From positions 62,001 through 126,000 of the forward strand of contig NZ_FNQJ01000007.1 of NCBI RefSeq assembly GCF_900107605.1: a stretch of DNA of 64,000 nt. Reading direction: 5' to 3'. How positions within the stretch are numbered: position 1 is the first letter of the stretch; each line of letters opens with the position of its first letter. This document shows, one piece after another, positions 9,710 through 20,334 of this stretch. Origin of the DNA: Acidovorax soli. Lineage in GTDB: Bacteria; Pseudomonadota; Gammaproteobacteria; Burkholderiales; Burkholderiaceae_C. The notes below the pieces were generated by a model that had not been told where the DNA came from, did not search any database, and saw only the letters and a program-made list of their open reading frames with translations. The position numbers were made by a program, and so were the translations under genes.

Positions 9710-12700
9710 GATTGCCTCCCAGACCTTCACGCTTCTTGGCGAATTTCACCCGACGTAGAACTGCCAAGCGCAGTGCCGGCACCACGAGCAGCAGGAACAG
9801 CGGGCCGATCAACATCCCGCCCACCACCACGGTGGCCAGGGGGCGCTGCACTTCGCTGCCGATGCTGTGCGACATGGCTGCGGGCAGCAGGCCGATGCAG
9901 GCCGACAGCGCCGTCATCAGCAGCGGTCGCATCCGGCTGCGGTAGGCCTCCTCCATGGCTTGGAGGTGGTTGTAGCCGCGCGCGCGCAGGTCCCTGAAGT
10001 AGCCGAGGATCAGGATTCCGTCCATGACCGACACGCCCAGCAGCGAGATGAAGCCGATCACGGCTGAGATGCTCAGCACCTGTCCCGTGAGGTACAGCGC
10101 CAGGATGCCGCCGAACACCGTGAACGGCACGGATGCGAGCGTCAGCAGGCAGTAGATGAAGTTGTTGAACAGCGCATAGAGCAGCGCGAGCACCAGGATC
10201 ACCGCCACGGGGATGGCGATCATCATGCGCGCCTTGGCCTGCTGCAACGCCTCGAATTCGCCCGCGAAGATGATTCGGTAGCCTTGGGGAAGGCTGACTT
10301 CGTGCGCCACGCGGCGCTGGACTTCAGAGACGGTGCTGCCCAGGTCGCGGTCGCGCGCGCTGAACTTGATGGGGATGTAGCGCTCGTTGCTTTCGCGGTA
10401 GATGTAGGTCGCACCGGTGTCGAGGGAGATCGTGGCCACGTCCGACAGCGGGATGTACGAGGTATTGCCCCCCGCCGTGGTGTAGCCCACGCGCAGAGCG
10501 CGCACTGCTTCGGGCGTGGCGCGGTCGCCCTGCGTGAAGCGCACCGTGAGGCCGAAGCGCCGGTCGCCTTCGAGCACCGTAGTGGCCTCGACGCCGGCGA
10601 GCGCGGCCTGGATCGCGTTGGCCACGTCTCCCGTGTTGAGCCCGTAGCGCGCGGCGCGTGCGCGGTCGATCTGGATGTTCATGTTGGGCTGGCCCAGGAT
10701 GTGGAACACCCCGAGATCGGCCACGCCGTCGATGTGCGTCATCACCTCATAGACCTGCGCGGCCAGTTTCTCCAGCGTGGCGAGATCGGGCCCGATGATC
10801 TTCACCGAGTTCGCGCCCTTCACGCCCGAGAGGCCCTCCTGCACGTTGTCCTGGATGTACTGCGAGAAGTTGAAGGTCACGCCGGGGAACTCGGCCTCGA
10901 AACGCGCCTGCAGCTCGCGTACCAGTCGTTCCTTGGTCATGCCGGGGCGCCACTTCTCGAAGGGCTGCAATGGCGCGAACAGCTCCACGTTGTTGAAGCC
11001 CGATGCATCGCTGCCGTCGTCGGGCCGGCCATGCTGCGAGACCACGGTGATGATCTCCGGGTACTCCTTGATCATCTGCCGCATGCGGTTGGCCTTGTCG
11101 CGGCCCGCCTCCAGCGAGATCGTGGGCGGCATGGAAGCGCGGATCCACAGGTTGCCTTCTTCCAGTGCGGGCAGGAACTCGCTGCCCAGGCGGCTGGCCA
11201 TGAAGCCGCCGGCCACGAGCGCCAGCAGGCCGATGACGAGCGTGGCCCGCGTGTGGTTGAGCACCCAGTGCAAGGCGGGGCGGTAGGCGTTCTGGATTGC
11301 GTGGACGATGAAGGTCTCCTTCTCCTCCACCTTCGCCGGCAGCAGGTAGCTGGCCAGCACGGGTGTGATGGTGAAGGTGGCGATCAGCGCTCCCGCGAGT
11401 GCGTAGCCGTAGGTGCGCGCCATGGGGCCAAAGATTTGGCCTTCCACCCCCTGCATTGCAAACAGCGGCGTGAATGCGGCGATCGTGATGAAGGTCGAGA
11501 ACAGCACCGAGCTGTCTACTTGCGTGCCGCTCAGGTAGATCATGCGCAGTCGCGAGGTCCAGCCGTTGCTGGGCTGGGTGCGCGGGCCGTCCGGCCCCTG
11601 CGCCATGGCGCGTAGCAGCGAAGCGCGTATGGGCACGGGCCGCTGGAAGTTGCGGAACACGTTCTCGACCAGGATCACCGCCGCATCGACGATGATGCCG
11701 AAGTCCACCGCCCCGAGCGAGAGCAGGTTGGCCGACTCCCCTGTAAGCACCAGCATCATGATGCTGAAGAACAGTGCAAACGGGATGTTCACGCTCACGA
11801 TCACCGCGCTGCGCAGGTCGCCAAGAAACACCCACTGGATGAAGAACACCAGCAGACAGCCGAAGATGAGGTTGTGCAGCACTGTGTGCGTGGTCACGCC
11901 CACGAGCACCGCGCGGTCATAGTAGGGCTCTAGTTTCACGCCCTCGGGCAGGGAGCCGTCTGCGTTGATCTTCTCCACGGCCGCCTTCACGCGCGCGATC
12001 ACGTCGCTGGTGTGCAGCGTGCGATTCATGATGACGACACCCGTGACCACGTCGTTCTGCAGGTCTCGGCCGGCCTCGCCCAGGCGCGGCACCGTGCCGG
12101 GGGTGATGCGTGCCACGTCCTTGACCTGCGTGGGAAGGCCGTTCTTCTGGCCCACCACGATGTTGGCGATGTCGTTGATGTCGCGCACCAGCCCCAGGCC
12201 CCGGATGTTGACCGACTGGTCGCCCACGCTGATCGCGCGTCCCCCCACGTTGAGGTTGGCGTTGCCGATGGCCTGGATGAGGCTTTGCAACGTGACGCCA
12301 TGGGCCTCGAGCTGCTTGGGGTCGGCCTCGACGTGGTATTCCTTGGTTGTCCCACCCCAGGTCACTACCTGCACCACGCCGGGAACGGTGAGCAGCCGGC
12401 GCTGGATCACCCAGTCCTGCAGCGTGCGCAGATCGGTGAGGCTGTAGGTCGAGGGGCCCTTGACCTGGTAGCGCAGGATTTCACCGACCAGGCTCGATGC
12501 CTGGATCTGCGGCTGCACGCCATTGGGCAGGTTCACGTTGGCCTGCAGGTTGTTAGCGATCTGTGTCAGCGCGAAATAGTAGTCCGTGCCGTACTTGAAC
12601 GTCACGCGCACGAACGACAGGCCATAGAACGAGGTGGTGCGGATGTTCTCGACATCGGGCGTGGTTGCCAGACCCACCTCCATGGGGCGCGTGTAGTAAC

Positions 12701-12887
12701 GCTCCATTTCCTCGGCCGACATGCCGGGAGCCTGGGCCGTGATCTCGAGGATGACCGGAGCGGGGTTGGGGTAGGCCTCGACATTGAGCTTGGAAAAGGC
12801 GAGCAGGCCCAGGCCAAGAAAGGCCAGCAGGGCGAGCACAACGATGGGCCTTCGCGAGAGGACGAAGGCCAGCAGGGGACGAAACAC
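9696..12887 (-). CDS. Heavy-metal-type RND efflux transporter (CusA/CzcA family)
   Basis: Inner-membrane proton-driven pump, 1063 residues, the usual RND length: an N-terminal helix, two large periplasmic loops and two six-helix bundles. The TM4 stretch AVDFGIIVDAAVILVEN places it in the heavy-metal efflux (HME) group; the two acidic residues are the proton relay. The variant DAAV is not the textbook Czc (DGAV) form, so I leave the metal open. It lies 27 bases after the adaptor gene and overlaps the outer-membrane gene. The adjacent two-component pair is the probable regulator. Confidence 0.92.
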   Translation of the reverse strand: MFRPLLAFVLSRRPIVVLALLAFLGLGLLAFSKLNVEAYPNPAPVILEITAQAPGMSAEEMERYYTRPMEVGLATTPDVENIRTTSFYGLSFVRVTFKYGTDYYFALTQIANNLQANVNLPNGVQPQIQASSLVGEILRYQVKGPSTYSLTDLRTLQDWVIQRRLLTVPGVVQVVTWGGTTKEYHVEADPKQLEAHGVTLQSLIQAIGNANLNVGGRAISVGDQSVNIRGLGLVRDINDIANIVVGQKNGLPTQVKDVARITPGTVPRLGEAGRDLQNDVVTGVVIMNRTLHTSDVIARVKAAVEKINADGSLPEGVKLEPYYDRAVLVGVTTHTVLHNLIFGCLLVFFIQWVFLGDLRSAVIVSVNIPFALFFSIMMLVLTGESANLLSLGAVDFGIIVDAAVILVENVFRNFQRPVPIRASLLRAMAQGPDGPRTQPSNGWTSRLRMIYLSGTQVDSSVLFSTFITIAAFTPLFAMQGVEGQIFGPMARTYGYALAGALIATFTITPVLASYLLPAKVEEKETFIVHAIQNAYRPALHWVLNHTRATLVIGLLALVAGGFMASRLGSEFLPALEEGNLWIRASMPPTISLEAGRDKANRMRQMIKEYPEIITVVSQHGRPDDGSDASGFNNVELFAPLQPFEKWRPGMTKERLVRELQARFEAEFPGVTFNFSQYIQDNVQEGLSGVKGANSVKIIGPDLATLEKLAAQVYEVMTHIDGVADLGVFHILGQPNMNIQIDRARAARYGLNTGDVANAIQAALAGVEATTVLEGDRRFGLTVRFTQGDRATPEAVRALRVGYTTAGGNTSYIPLSDVATISLDTGATYIYRESNERYIPIKFSARDRDLGSTVSEVQRRVAHEVSLPQGYRIIFAGEFEALQQAKARMMIAIPVAVILVLALLYALFNNFIYCLLTLASVPFTVFGGILALYLTGQVLSISAVIGFISLLGVSVMDGILILGYFRDLRARGYNHLQAMEEAYRSRMRPLLMTALSACIGLLPAAMSHSIGSEVQRPLATVVVGGMLIGPLFLLLVVPALRLAVLRRVKFAKKREGLGGNRAHA

Positions 12888-12914
12888 GGGTATCTCCTTG
12901 GTTCAGAGAGGCGC

Positions 12915-14147
12915 TTATTGCGCTTCGGTTTCGTAGAGGCTGGAGAGGAACAACGCGTTGTGGCGCGCGATGCGCTCGCTGCCGACCAGCCCCTCGGTAA
13001 TCTGTACCAGACCGCTCGTGGTCTGGCCGCGCGTGACCTTGCGGCGCGTGAAGCGCGGGCCGCGCTCGTCACTGCCTTCCGCGATCCAGACCACGTCAGC
13101 GCCATTGCCCTCGCGCACCACGGCCTCGGCCGGTACGGCGACCGAGCTTTGCGGCGCAGCGACAGTGAACTGGAAGTCGGCCGTCATCTGCGGACGCAGC
13201 TCGCGCCGCGGGTCGGCCACTTCGGCGCGCACCACGAAGCGGCGGCTGTCGGCATCGATGCTGTCGCCTACGTAGGAAACCTTGCCCGCGAACACCTTGT
13301 CCGGCCAGGCCTGTACGCGCACCTGCACCGGCTGGCCCACGCGGTAGTAGCTGAATTCCGACTCGGGCACATTGGCCACCATCCACAGTGTGCGCAGGTC
13401 CGATACCGTCACTGGCGCGGGGTCGCTGCCGGGCTGCACCAGCAGGCCGGGTTGGGCGGCGCGTGCTGTGACGCGGCCGGCGATGGGACTCTTCACCGCC
13501 ACTTCTTTGTCCACCTGCCGTTCGCGCTCGATGCGCGCGATGTCCGCATCGGCCAGGTCGAACAGGCGCAGGCCCTGTCGCGCCGCGTCGTAGGCGGCTT
13601 GGGCCGATTGCTGGTCGGTCTGCGCCTGCTGGAGTTCCTTTTGCGGGATGCTGTTTTCCTGGGCCAGTGCACTGGCGCGGCGCAGGGTCTCGTTGGCCGA
13701 GCGCAGCGTGGCGGCGGAAGAGATCAGCGTGGACGCGGCCTGTGCCCTCTCGGGCACCGCGACCGTATAGAGCGTCTGGCCTGCCTTCACATCGTCGCCG
13801 GCCTTGACCAGCATCTGCGCGATACGGCCTTGCTGGGCTGAATGCACGCGTGTGGTGCGGTCCTGGTTGAAGTCTATGATGCCGATGGTGCGGCGCAGGT
13901 TTTCAAACTGGTGCTCTTGCGAGGTGCCCACGTCGAGGGCTGCGGCCTGGTCAGGGGCCACTCGCACGACGTCGGTCTGCACCTTGCCGGCTATGGACAC
14001 GGGCTGGGTGTCTGCGTCGGCCTTGGCGTTGTGCGTGCCAACGGCCCAGATGCCACCGGCCACGGCAGTGAAGACGGCAGCTAACGCCACCCAGAGGAGG
14101 GCGCGTGGGCGAAGCGGCGCCGATGAAGATTGTTGTGTAGCAGCCAT
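12915..14147 (-). CDS. RND periplasmic adaptor (membrane fusion protein)
   Basis: Periplasmic adaptor linking the RND pump to the outer-membrane channel, about 410 residues. It has an N-terminal membrane anchor (ALLWVALAAVFTAVAGGIWAV), a barrel-sandwich half GRIAQMLVKAGDDVKAGQTL, a long alpha hairpin and the second half SPIAGRVTARAAQPGLLVQPG, then beta-barrel and membrane-proximal domains. The start at 14147 (MAATQQSS) follows a weak AAGGAA site; longer frames begin in the intergenic region. I see no His/Met-rich metal-binding tail, so the substrate is not revealed. Confidence 0.9.
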   Translation of the reverse strand: MAATQQSSSAPLRPRALLWVALAAVFTAVAGGIWAVGTHNAKADADTQPVSIAGKVQTDVVRVAPDQAAALDVGTSQEHQFENLRRTIGIIDFNQDRTTRVHSAQQGRIAQMLVKAGDDVKAGQTLYTVAVPERAQAASTLISSAATLRSANETLRRASALAQENSIPQKELQQAQTDQQSAQAAYDAARQGLRLFDLADADIARIERERQVDKEVAVKSPIAGRVTARAAQPGLLVQPGSDPAPVTVSDLRTLWMVANVPESEFSYYRVGQPVQVRVQAWPDKVFAGKVSYVGDSIDADSRRFVVRAEVADPRRELRPQMTADFQFTVAAPQSSVAVPAEAVVREGNGADVVWIAEGSDERGPRFTRRKVTRGQTTSGLVQITEGLVGSERIARHNALFLSSLYETEAQ

Positions 14148-14289
14148 ATGACCACGTTCCTTAGAAATTGCACGCACCGGTACCACTTCCGGATACCTTG
14201 TCACGGTGCTGAGCAGTCTAGGCAACCCAAGCTTTACGTTGGCTTTACGTAGGGAAATATGTGCCGTGTTGCCGTTGCGGCAACAGGCG

Positions 14290-15732
14290 CTAGTGGAGCG
14301 CGGAGCGCGGCAGATCGATGTCGAAGCAGGTGCCGGTACCGCCCGGCCCGACGCGCACGCTGAACTTGCCGCTCATGCGCTCGACCACACGCTGCGCGAT
14401 CGACAGGCCCAGGCCCGAGCCTTCGGGTTGGCCGTGTTCGCCACGCCAGAAAGGCAGCAGCATCTGGGCGCGCGTAGGCGCATCGAGAGCCGGCCCGTCG
14501 TCGATCACGCGGATGTGGACGCTGCTTTCCTGAGCCACCACGTCCACGGCAACATGTGGTCCGCCGTAGCGCAGTGCGTTGTCGATGAGGTTGGAGATCA
14601 CCTCGCCCAGCAGCGTGGGCGAGCCGTCCACGCTGCAGTCGCCAGACGACGGGGTCTGCCTGGGCGCCGCCAGCGCCTTACCTGCGGCCGTAGCCGGGCC
14701 CTGCCAGCGCTGCGTGACCTGAAGGGCCACGCTGGTGGCGTCGAACACCTGGTTTTCGACCTGCGTCTCTTCTTCGGCCCGCGCGTAGGCCAGCAACTGG
14801 CGCACCATGCGCGCGCCGCGCGTGGCCACCTCGTCGAGCTGCGCCAGCACCTCGATGTCCATGGGCTGCATAGGGTCCGCGCGCTGGATACGCCGCATAT
14901 CGTCCACGAGCAAGCGGATGCCTGCCATGGGCGTCTGCAGTTGGTGCGCCGCATCGGCGACGAAACGGCGTTGCTCGTCGATCGAGGCCTTGAGCCGCTG
15001 AAGCAGCGCGTTGGTGTGTTGCACCAGCTCTCGCAGCTCCTCGGGCACTTCTTCCACGCTCAAAGGCGACAAGTCGTTTTCGCCATGCTGCACCACGAGG
15101 GCGCTGATGTGCCGCGTGGTGGCCAGTCCGTGGCGGATGCCGTAGTAGAGCAGCGGAATGATCACGAACCCGGCCAGACCCGCGGGCAGAAAGATGGCCA
15201 GCGCGATCTCGTTCGTGACCTGCTGGCGCTTGGCTTTGGACTCCGCCACCACCACCCAGGCGGACTCGTCGCCTGAGGTGGGCTGCATGCGCAACGCCAC
15301 GGCGCGCAGCATCAGGCCGCCCTCGGCCGCGTGGTTGAAGAACAGCGGTGTGTCGGGCGGCGGGGGCGTTTCGGAGGAGGGCAGGGGCAGCACGAGGTCA
15401 CCCACCAGCTTGCGGCCCGCTGCGGTGCGCACCGTGTAGTGGCTGCGCGAGAGCGAGTCGAACACCAGCGAGTCGGCCGTCTCACGGCTTGCGACGAACT
15501 GTACTTCGCCGTTTTCCCAGCGTAGCTGCGCTGCGAGCGCGCGTGCATCGTCGGCGAGCAGGCGGTCGAAAGACTGGTCGGTGGTACGCCCAGCGAACTG
15601 GTAGGCCGCACCCGTGGCCACGATGGCCGAGGCCACCCAAAGGCCCACGAGCGGCATCAGTAGCTGGCGCCACAGGCTCGCGCGCAGCCAGCGCGGGGAG
15701 GGCGAGGCGCCGGATTTTGCTGTTGTGCTCAC
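14290..15732 (-). CDS. Sensor histidine kinase (QseC/TctE-like)
   Basis: Membrane sensor kinase, 480 residues, with helices near residues 20-45 and 180-205 enclosing a periplasmic sensor segment. The H-box FVADAAHQLQTPMAGIR carries the phosphorylated His, and ATP-binding motifs NLIDNALRYG, VIDDGPAL and GSGLGLSIAQ follow. It uses a GTG start that overlaps the response-regulator stop as GTGA. It lies 142 bases upstream of the efflux adaptor on the same strand, so control of that pump is likely; the ligand cannot be read from sequence. Confidence 0.93.
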   Translation of the reverse strand: MSTTAKSGASPSPRWLRASLWRQLLMPLVGLWVASAIVATGAAYQFAGRTTDQSFDRLLADDARALAAQLRWENGEVQFVASRETADSLVFDSLSRSHYTVRTAAGRKLVGDLVLPLPSSETPPPPDTPLFFNHAAEGGLMLRAVALRMQPTSGDESAWVVVAESKAKRQQVTNEIALAIFLPAGLAGFVIIPLLYYGIRHGLATTRHISALVVQHGENDLSPLSVEEVPEELRELVQHTNALLQRLKASIDEQRRFVADAAHQLQTPMAGIRLLVDDMRRIQRADPMQPMDIEVLAQLDEVATRGARMVRQLLAYARAEEETQVENQVFDATSVALQVTQRWQGPATAAGKALAAPRQTPSSGDCSVDGSPTLLGEVISNLIDNALRYGGPHVAVDVVAQESSVHIRVIDDGPALDAPTRAQMLLPFWRGEHGQPEGSGLGLSIAQRVVERMSGKFSVRVGPGGTGTCFDIDLPRSALH

Positions 15733-16394
15733 CGCACCTCCAACGCGTAGCCTACGCCGCGCAGGGTGACGATATTGACCCCCGCGCCAGCGAGCTTGCG
15801 CCGCAGCTTGAGCACGTAGATTTCCACGGCGTTGGCGCTGAAGTTCGATTCCCAGCTAGACATGGTCGAGATGATGCGACTCTTGGGCACGGCCGTGCTG
15901 GGCGAGGCCATGAGCAGTTCCACGAGCGCCGCCTCGCGCGGACTCAACGGCAGCCGCTCGTCGCCATTGCGCAGCTCGCGTGTGTCGGTGTTGAAACTGA
16001 GGGCGCCGGCCACGAGCAGGTTGCTGCTGCTGCCCCGGCGGCGGCGCGCGATGGCACGCAACCGCGCTACGAGCTCCTCGGGTTCGAAAGGCTTGGCCAG
16101 ATAGTCGTCGGCCCCATCGTTGAGTCCCCGCAACCGGCTTTGCAGGCCATCGCTCGCGGTGAGAATGACGACAGCCAGGTCCTTGCCTTGGGTGCGCCAG
16201 TTGCGTAACACCTCGAAGCCTCCACGGCGCGGCAGTCCGAGATCGAGCACGGCCGCGTCGTAGTGCTCGGTTGCGGTGGCCGTGAGCGCGAATTCGCCAT
16301 CTGTCACGGCATCGACCTGCCAGCCCTCGGCCTGCAGCATACGGCTGAGCCCCAGGCGCAGGGCAGGGTCATCCTCGACGACGAGTACACGCAT
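15729..16394 (-). CDS. OmpR-family response regulator
   Basis: Transcription factor of 221 residues with an N-terminal receiver domain (acidic pair Asp8/Asp9, phospho-acceptor Asp51 in VLDLGLP, Lys in LAKPF) and a C-terminal winged-helix DNA-binding domain (LSPREAALVELL, VEIYVLKLRRKL, TLRGVGYALE). It is the first gene of the regulator-kinase-pump block, cotranscribed with the kinase, and probably activates the RND efflux genes. Its DNA site was not identified. Confidence 0.95.
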   Translation of the reverse strand: MRVLVVEDDPALRLGLSRMLQAEGWQVDAVTDGEFALTATATEHYDAAVLDLGLPRRGGFEVLRNWRTQGKDLAVVILTASDGLQSRLRGLNDGADDYLAKPFEPEELVARLRAIARRRRGSSSNLLVAGALSFNTDTRELRNGDERLPLSPREAALVELLMASPSTAVPKSRIISTMSSWESNFSANAVEIYVLKLRRKLAGAGVNIVTLRGVGYALEVR

Positions 16395-16415
16395 CAGCCC
16401 CGGTCCTTTGCTGTC

Positions 16416-18122
16416 TCAGAAGTGGTCCAGCACCGCACCCTTGCTGGCGCTTGATGCATTGAAAGCGAACTTGGCTAGCACACCGCGCGTGTAGCGCGGA
16501 GCAGGAGCTTTACAGGCGGCGCGGCGCTTGGCGATTTCTGTTTCACTCACGTTCAGCTCCAGCAGCAGCTGGCGTGCATCGATGGTGATGCTGTCGCCTT
16601 CGTTGACGAAAGCGATTGTGCCACCCGCAGCGGCCTCGGGCGCCACGTGGCCCACGACCATGCCCCAGGTGCCGCCGGAAAAGCGGCCGTCGGTGATCAG
16701 GCCCACGCTCTCGCCCAGGCCGGCGCCGATCAGTGCGCCGGTGGGGGCCAGCATTTCAGGCATGCCGGGGCCGCCTTTGGGACCCAGGTAGCGCAGCACC
16801 ATCACGTCGCCGGGCTGAATTTTGCCGTCCAGTATGGCCTGCAGGGCCGACTGCTCGTCGTTGAACACGCGGGCCGGGCCGGTGATCACAGGGTTCTTCA
16901 GGCCGGTGATCTTGGCCACGGCGCCCTCGGGGCTGAGGTTGCCCTTGAGGATGGCCAGGTGGCCTTGCGCGTACATGGGGTTGCTGACAGGGCGGATCAC
17001 GTCCTGGTCGGCTCGCGGCTGATCGGGCACGTCCTTGAGCACTTCGGCAATGGTCTTGCCCTCGATGGTGATGCAGTCGCCGTGCAGCAGGCCGGCGTTG
17101 AGCAGCACTTTCATCACCTGCGGGATGCCGCCGGCGCGGTGCAGGTCCACGGCCAGGTATTTGCCACTGGGCTTGAGGTCGCACAGCACGGGGGTTTTCA
17201 CACGCACACGCTCAAAGTCGTCGATGGTCCATTCCACGCCGGCCGCGTGCGCAATGGCCAGAAAGTGCAGCACCGCGTTGGTCGATCCACCGACGGCCAT
17301 AATGACAGCCACGGCGTTCTCGATGGACTTCCTGGTCACGATGTCGCGCGGCTTGATGTCCTTCTTGATGGCCTCGATCAGCACCTTGGCCGATTCCTTG
17401 GCCGAGTTCATCTTCTCGTCGTGCGGGTTGGCCATGGTGGACGAGTAGGGCAGGCTGATGCCCAGGGCCTCGAACGCGCTGCTCATGGTGTTGGCCGTGT
17501 ACATGCCGCCGCACGAGCCAGTGCCGGGGATGGCGCGCTTTTCGATTTCCTTCAGGTCGAAGTCGCTGAGCTTGCCCGCAGCGTTCTCGCCCACGGCCTC
17601 GAACACGCTCACGATGTTCAGGTCGTGGCCCTGGTAGTGGCCGGGCAGGATGGTTCCGCCATACACATAGATGGCGGGCACGTTGGCGCGCAGCATGCCC
17701 ATCAGGCCGCCGGGCATGTTCTTGTCGCAGCCGCCCACCACCAGCACGCCGTCCATCCACTGGCCGCCCACGCAGGTTTCGATGCAGTCGCTGATGACTT
17801 CGCGGCTCACCAGGCTGTACTTCATGCCTTCGGTGCCCATGGCCATGCCGTCACTGATGGTAGGCGTGCCGAACACCTGGGCGTTGCCACCAGCTTCCTC
17901 GATGCCCTGGATGGCGGCATCGGCCAGTCGTTGCAGACCGCTGTTGCACGGCGTGATGGTGCTGTGGCCGTTGGCCACGCCCACCATGGGTTTCGAAAAA
18001 TCGCTTTCTTCGTAGCCCATGGCGTAGAACATGGATCGGTTCGGCGCACGCGATTTGCCTTGCGTGATGTTGGCGCTGCGGCGGTTGATGGGTTGGATGG
18101 GAATGGTTTTTTGGGCTGTCAT
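16416..18122 (-). CDS. ilvD: Dihydroxy-acid dehydratase, short three-cysteine ([2Fe-2S]-like) type
   Basis: Branched-chain amino acid enzyme removing water from 2,3-dihydroxy-3-methylbutanoate or -pentanoate to give the 2-keto acid. It has about 568 residues. Three cysteines sit where plant-type [2Fe-2S] enzymes have cluster ligands: TPCN (Cys59), CDKNMPGG and [12 protein letters not shown]. Product-side motifs ITDGRFSGG and GHVAPEA are intact. The ATG at 18122 (MTAQKTIPI) begins the family sequence; the upstream extension lies in the divergent promoter region. A second, E. coli-type enzyme is encoded divergently 160 bases away. Confidence 0.93.
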   Translation of the reverse strand: MTAQKTIPIQPINRRSANITQGKSRAPNRSMFYAMGYEESDFSKPMVGVANGHSTITPCNSGLQRLADAAIQGIEEAGGNAQVFGTPTISDGMAMGTEGMKYSLVSREVISDCIETCVGGQWMDGVLVVGGCDKNMPGGLMGMLRANVPAIYVYGGTILPGHYQGHDLNIVSVFEAVGENAAGKLSDFDLKEIEKRAIPGTGSCGGMYTANTMSSAFEALGISLPYSSTMANPHDEKMNSAKESAKVLIEAIKKDIKPRDIVTRKSIENAVAVIMAVGGSTNAVLHFLAIAHAAGVEWTIDDFERVRVKTPVLCDLKPSGKYLAVDLHRAGGIPQVMKVLLNAGLLHGDCITIEGKTIAEVLKDVPDQPRADQDVIRPVSNPMYAQGHLAILKGNLSPEGAVAKITGLKNPVITGPARVFNDEQSALQAILDGKIQPGDVMVLRYLGPKGGPGMPEMLAPTGALIGAGLGESVGLITDGRFSGGTWGMVVGHVAPEAAAGGTIAFVNEGDSITIDARQLLLELNVSETEIAKRRAACKAPAPRYTRGVLAKFAFNASSASKGAVLDHF

Positions 18123-18282
18123 GGGTCGTCTCACGGTGGGATGGGTAGGAAGTGGGCTGGGCCAGTTTGAACCCGTCAGGGGTGGGGTTGAGGCCGCCGT
18201 GTCCATCACCCCACAGACTGGTCGGAGATAATTGCCCGGACACTGCCCCCCGACTCCGAGTAACCCTTTACCCCACATCACG

Positions 18283-20142
18283 ATGCCTGTTTACCGCTCC
18301 AAAACCTCCACCGCCGGCCGCAACATGGCGGGCGCCCGTTCGCTCTGGCGTGCCACTGGCATGAAGGACGACGATTTTCAAAAACCCATCATCGCGGTGG
18401 TCAACTCGTTTACGCAGTTCGTGCCCGGCCATGTGCACCTCAAGGATCTGGGCCAGCTGGTGGCGCGCGAGATCGAAGCCGCTGGCGGCGTCGCCAAGGA
18501 GTTCAACACCATCGCGGTCGATGACGGCATCGCCATGGGCCACGACGGCATGCTGTATTCGCTGCCCAGCCGCGACATCATTGCCGACTCGGTCGAATAC
18601 ATGGTCAACGCGCACTGCGCCGACGCCATGGTGTGCATCTCCAACTGCGACAAGATCACCCCCGGCATGCTGATGGCCGCCATGCGGCTCAATATCCCCG
18701 TGGTGTTTGTCTCGGGCGGCCCCATGGAGGCCGGCAAGGTCAACAAGACCGACCCTACCACCCACGCCGTCACCTTCAAGAAGCTGGACCTGATCGATGC
18801 CATGGTGATGGCGGCCGACGACAAGGTGTCCGACGCCGACGTGGCCGAGATCGAGCGCTCTGCCTGCCCCACCTGCGGTTCGTGCTCTGGCATGTTCACT
18901 GCCAACTCGATGAACTGCCTGACCGAGGCACTGGGCCTGTCACTGCCCGGCAACGGCACGGTGGTGGCCACGCACGCCGACCGCGAACAGCTCTTCAAGC
19001 GCGCCGGCCGGCTGGCGGTAGAGCTGTGCAAACGCTATTACGAGCAGGACGACAGCAGTGTGCTGCCCCGCTCCATGGGTTTCAAGGCGTTTGAAAACGC
19101 CATGACGCTGGACATCGCCATGGGCGGCTCCACCAACACCATCCTGCACATTCTGGCCATCGCGCAAGAAGCCGAAATCGACTTCACCATGGCCGATATC
19201 GACCGCCTGTCGCGGTCCGTGCCGCAACTGTGCAAGGTGGCGCCCAACACCGACAAGTACCACATCGAAGACGTGCACCGCGCGGGCGGCATCATGGCCA
19301 TCCTGGGCGAGCTCGACCGTGCCGGCAAGTTGCACACCGACACGCCCACAGTGCACGCCAAAACCATGAAGGACGCGCTGGACGAGTGGGACATCGCCCG
19401 CAATCCGTCGGATGCGGTCAAGACCTTCTACATGGCCGGCCCTGGCGGCATTCCCACCCAGGTGGCGTTCAGCCAGGCCGCGCGCTGGCCCAGCCTGGAC
19501 CTGGACCGTAAGGGCGGCTGCATCCGCGCCAACGAACACGCGTTCTCGCAAGAGGGTGGCCTGGCCGTGCTGACCGGCAACATCGCCCTCGACGGCTGCG
19601 TGGTCAAGACCGCCGGCGTGGATGCCTCCATCCTGGTGTTCGAAGGCCCCGCCCATGTGGTCGAGTCGCAAGACGAAGCCGTGGCCAACATCCTGGCCGA
19701 CCAAGTCAAGGCGGGCGACGTGGTCATCGTGCGCTACGAAGGCCCCAAGGGCGGCCCCGGCATGCAGGAAATGCTCTACCCCACCAGCTACATCAAGTCC
19801 AAGGGCCTGGGCAAGGCCTGCGCGCTGCTGACCGACGGGCGTTTTTCGGGCGGTACCTCGGGCCTGTCGATCGGCCATTGCTCGCCCGAGGCCGCCGCCG
19901 GTGGCGCCATTGGCCTGGTGAAGAACGGTGATCGCATCCGTATCGACATCCCCAACCGCACGATCAACGTGCTGGTGTCCGACGACGAGCTGGCCCGCCG
20001 CCGCGCAGAGCAGGACAAGCTGGGCTGGAAGCCCGCCCTGCCGCGCCCCCGCAAGGTGTCCGCCGCCCTCAAGGCCTACGCCAAGCTGGTGATGTCGGCC
20101 GACAAGGGCGCCGTGCGCGATCTGTCGCTGCTGGACGACTGA
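18283..20142 (+). CDS. ilvD: Dihydroxy-acid dehydratase, E. coli IlvD type
   Basis: Second dihydroxy-acid dehydratase, 619 residues and very close to E. coli IlvD over its length ([58 protein letters not shown]). The first cluster cysteine of the short type is replaced here (QFVPGH), as in the oxygen-sensitive [4Fe-4S] enzymes. Start at 18283 matches the E. coli N-terminus. It ends at a strong terminator, so it is monocistronic. Which of the two enzymes carries the flux, and when, is unknown. Confidence 0.95.
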   Translation: MPVYRSKTSTAGRNMAGARSLWRATGMKDDDFQKPIIAVVNSFTQFVPGHVHLKDLGQLVAREIEAAGGVAKEFNTIAVDDGIAMGHDGMLYSLPSRDIIADSVEYMVNAHCADAMVCISNCDKITPGMLMAAMRLNIPVVFVSGGPMEAGKVNKTDPTTHAVTFKKLDLIDAMVMAADDKVSDADVAEIERSACPTCGSCSGMFTANSMNCLTEALGLSLPGNGTVVATHADREQLFKRAGRLAVELCKRYYEQDDSSVLPRSMGFKAFENAMTLDIAMGGSTNTILHILAIAQEAEIDFTMADIDRLSRSVPQLCKVAPNTDKYHIEDVHRAGGIMAILGELDRAGKLHTDTPTVHAKTMKDALDEWDIARNPSDAVKTFYMAGPGGIPTQVAFSQAARWPSLDLDRKGGCIRANEHAFSQEGGLAVLTGNIALDGCVVKTAGVDASILVFEGPAHVVESQDEAVANILADQVKAGDVVIVRYEGPKGGPGMQEMLYPTSYIKSKGLGKACALLTDGRFSGGTSGLSIGHCSPEAAAGGAIGLVKNGDRIRIDIPNRTINVLVSDDELARRRAEQDKLGWKPALPRPRKVSAALKAYAKLVMSADKGAVRDLSLLDD

Positions 20143-20177
20143 CCATCGGCGTGAAGGTGGGGCGATGCCCCGCCCAC

Positions 20178-20210
20178 AAAAAAGCCGCATCCCGAGGGTG
20201 CGGCTTTTTT
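20178..20210 (+). terminator. Rho-independent terminator after ilvD
   Basis: Stem AAAAAGCCGCA-n-TGCGGCTTTTT followed by further Ts and a short GAG-containing loop: a textbook intrinsic terminator. It marks the left border of the restriction-modification island. Confidence 0.9.
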
Positions 20211-20334
20211 TGTGGATTTTTGCTTTTATTTCGAGAGCATGTTCTGCATGCTGGTCGAGTGCAAAGGCTGGGTTTTTATGGGGAAACAGTGCGCTTGCTG
20301 CACAAGCATTGGTGCCAGTGCCAACTATTTTTGA

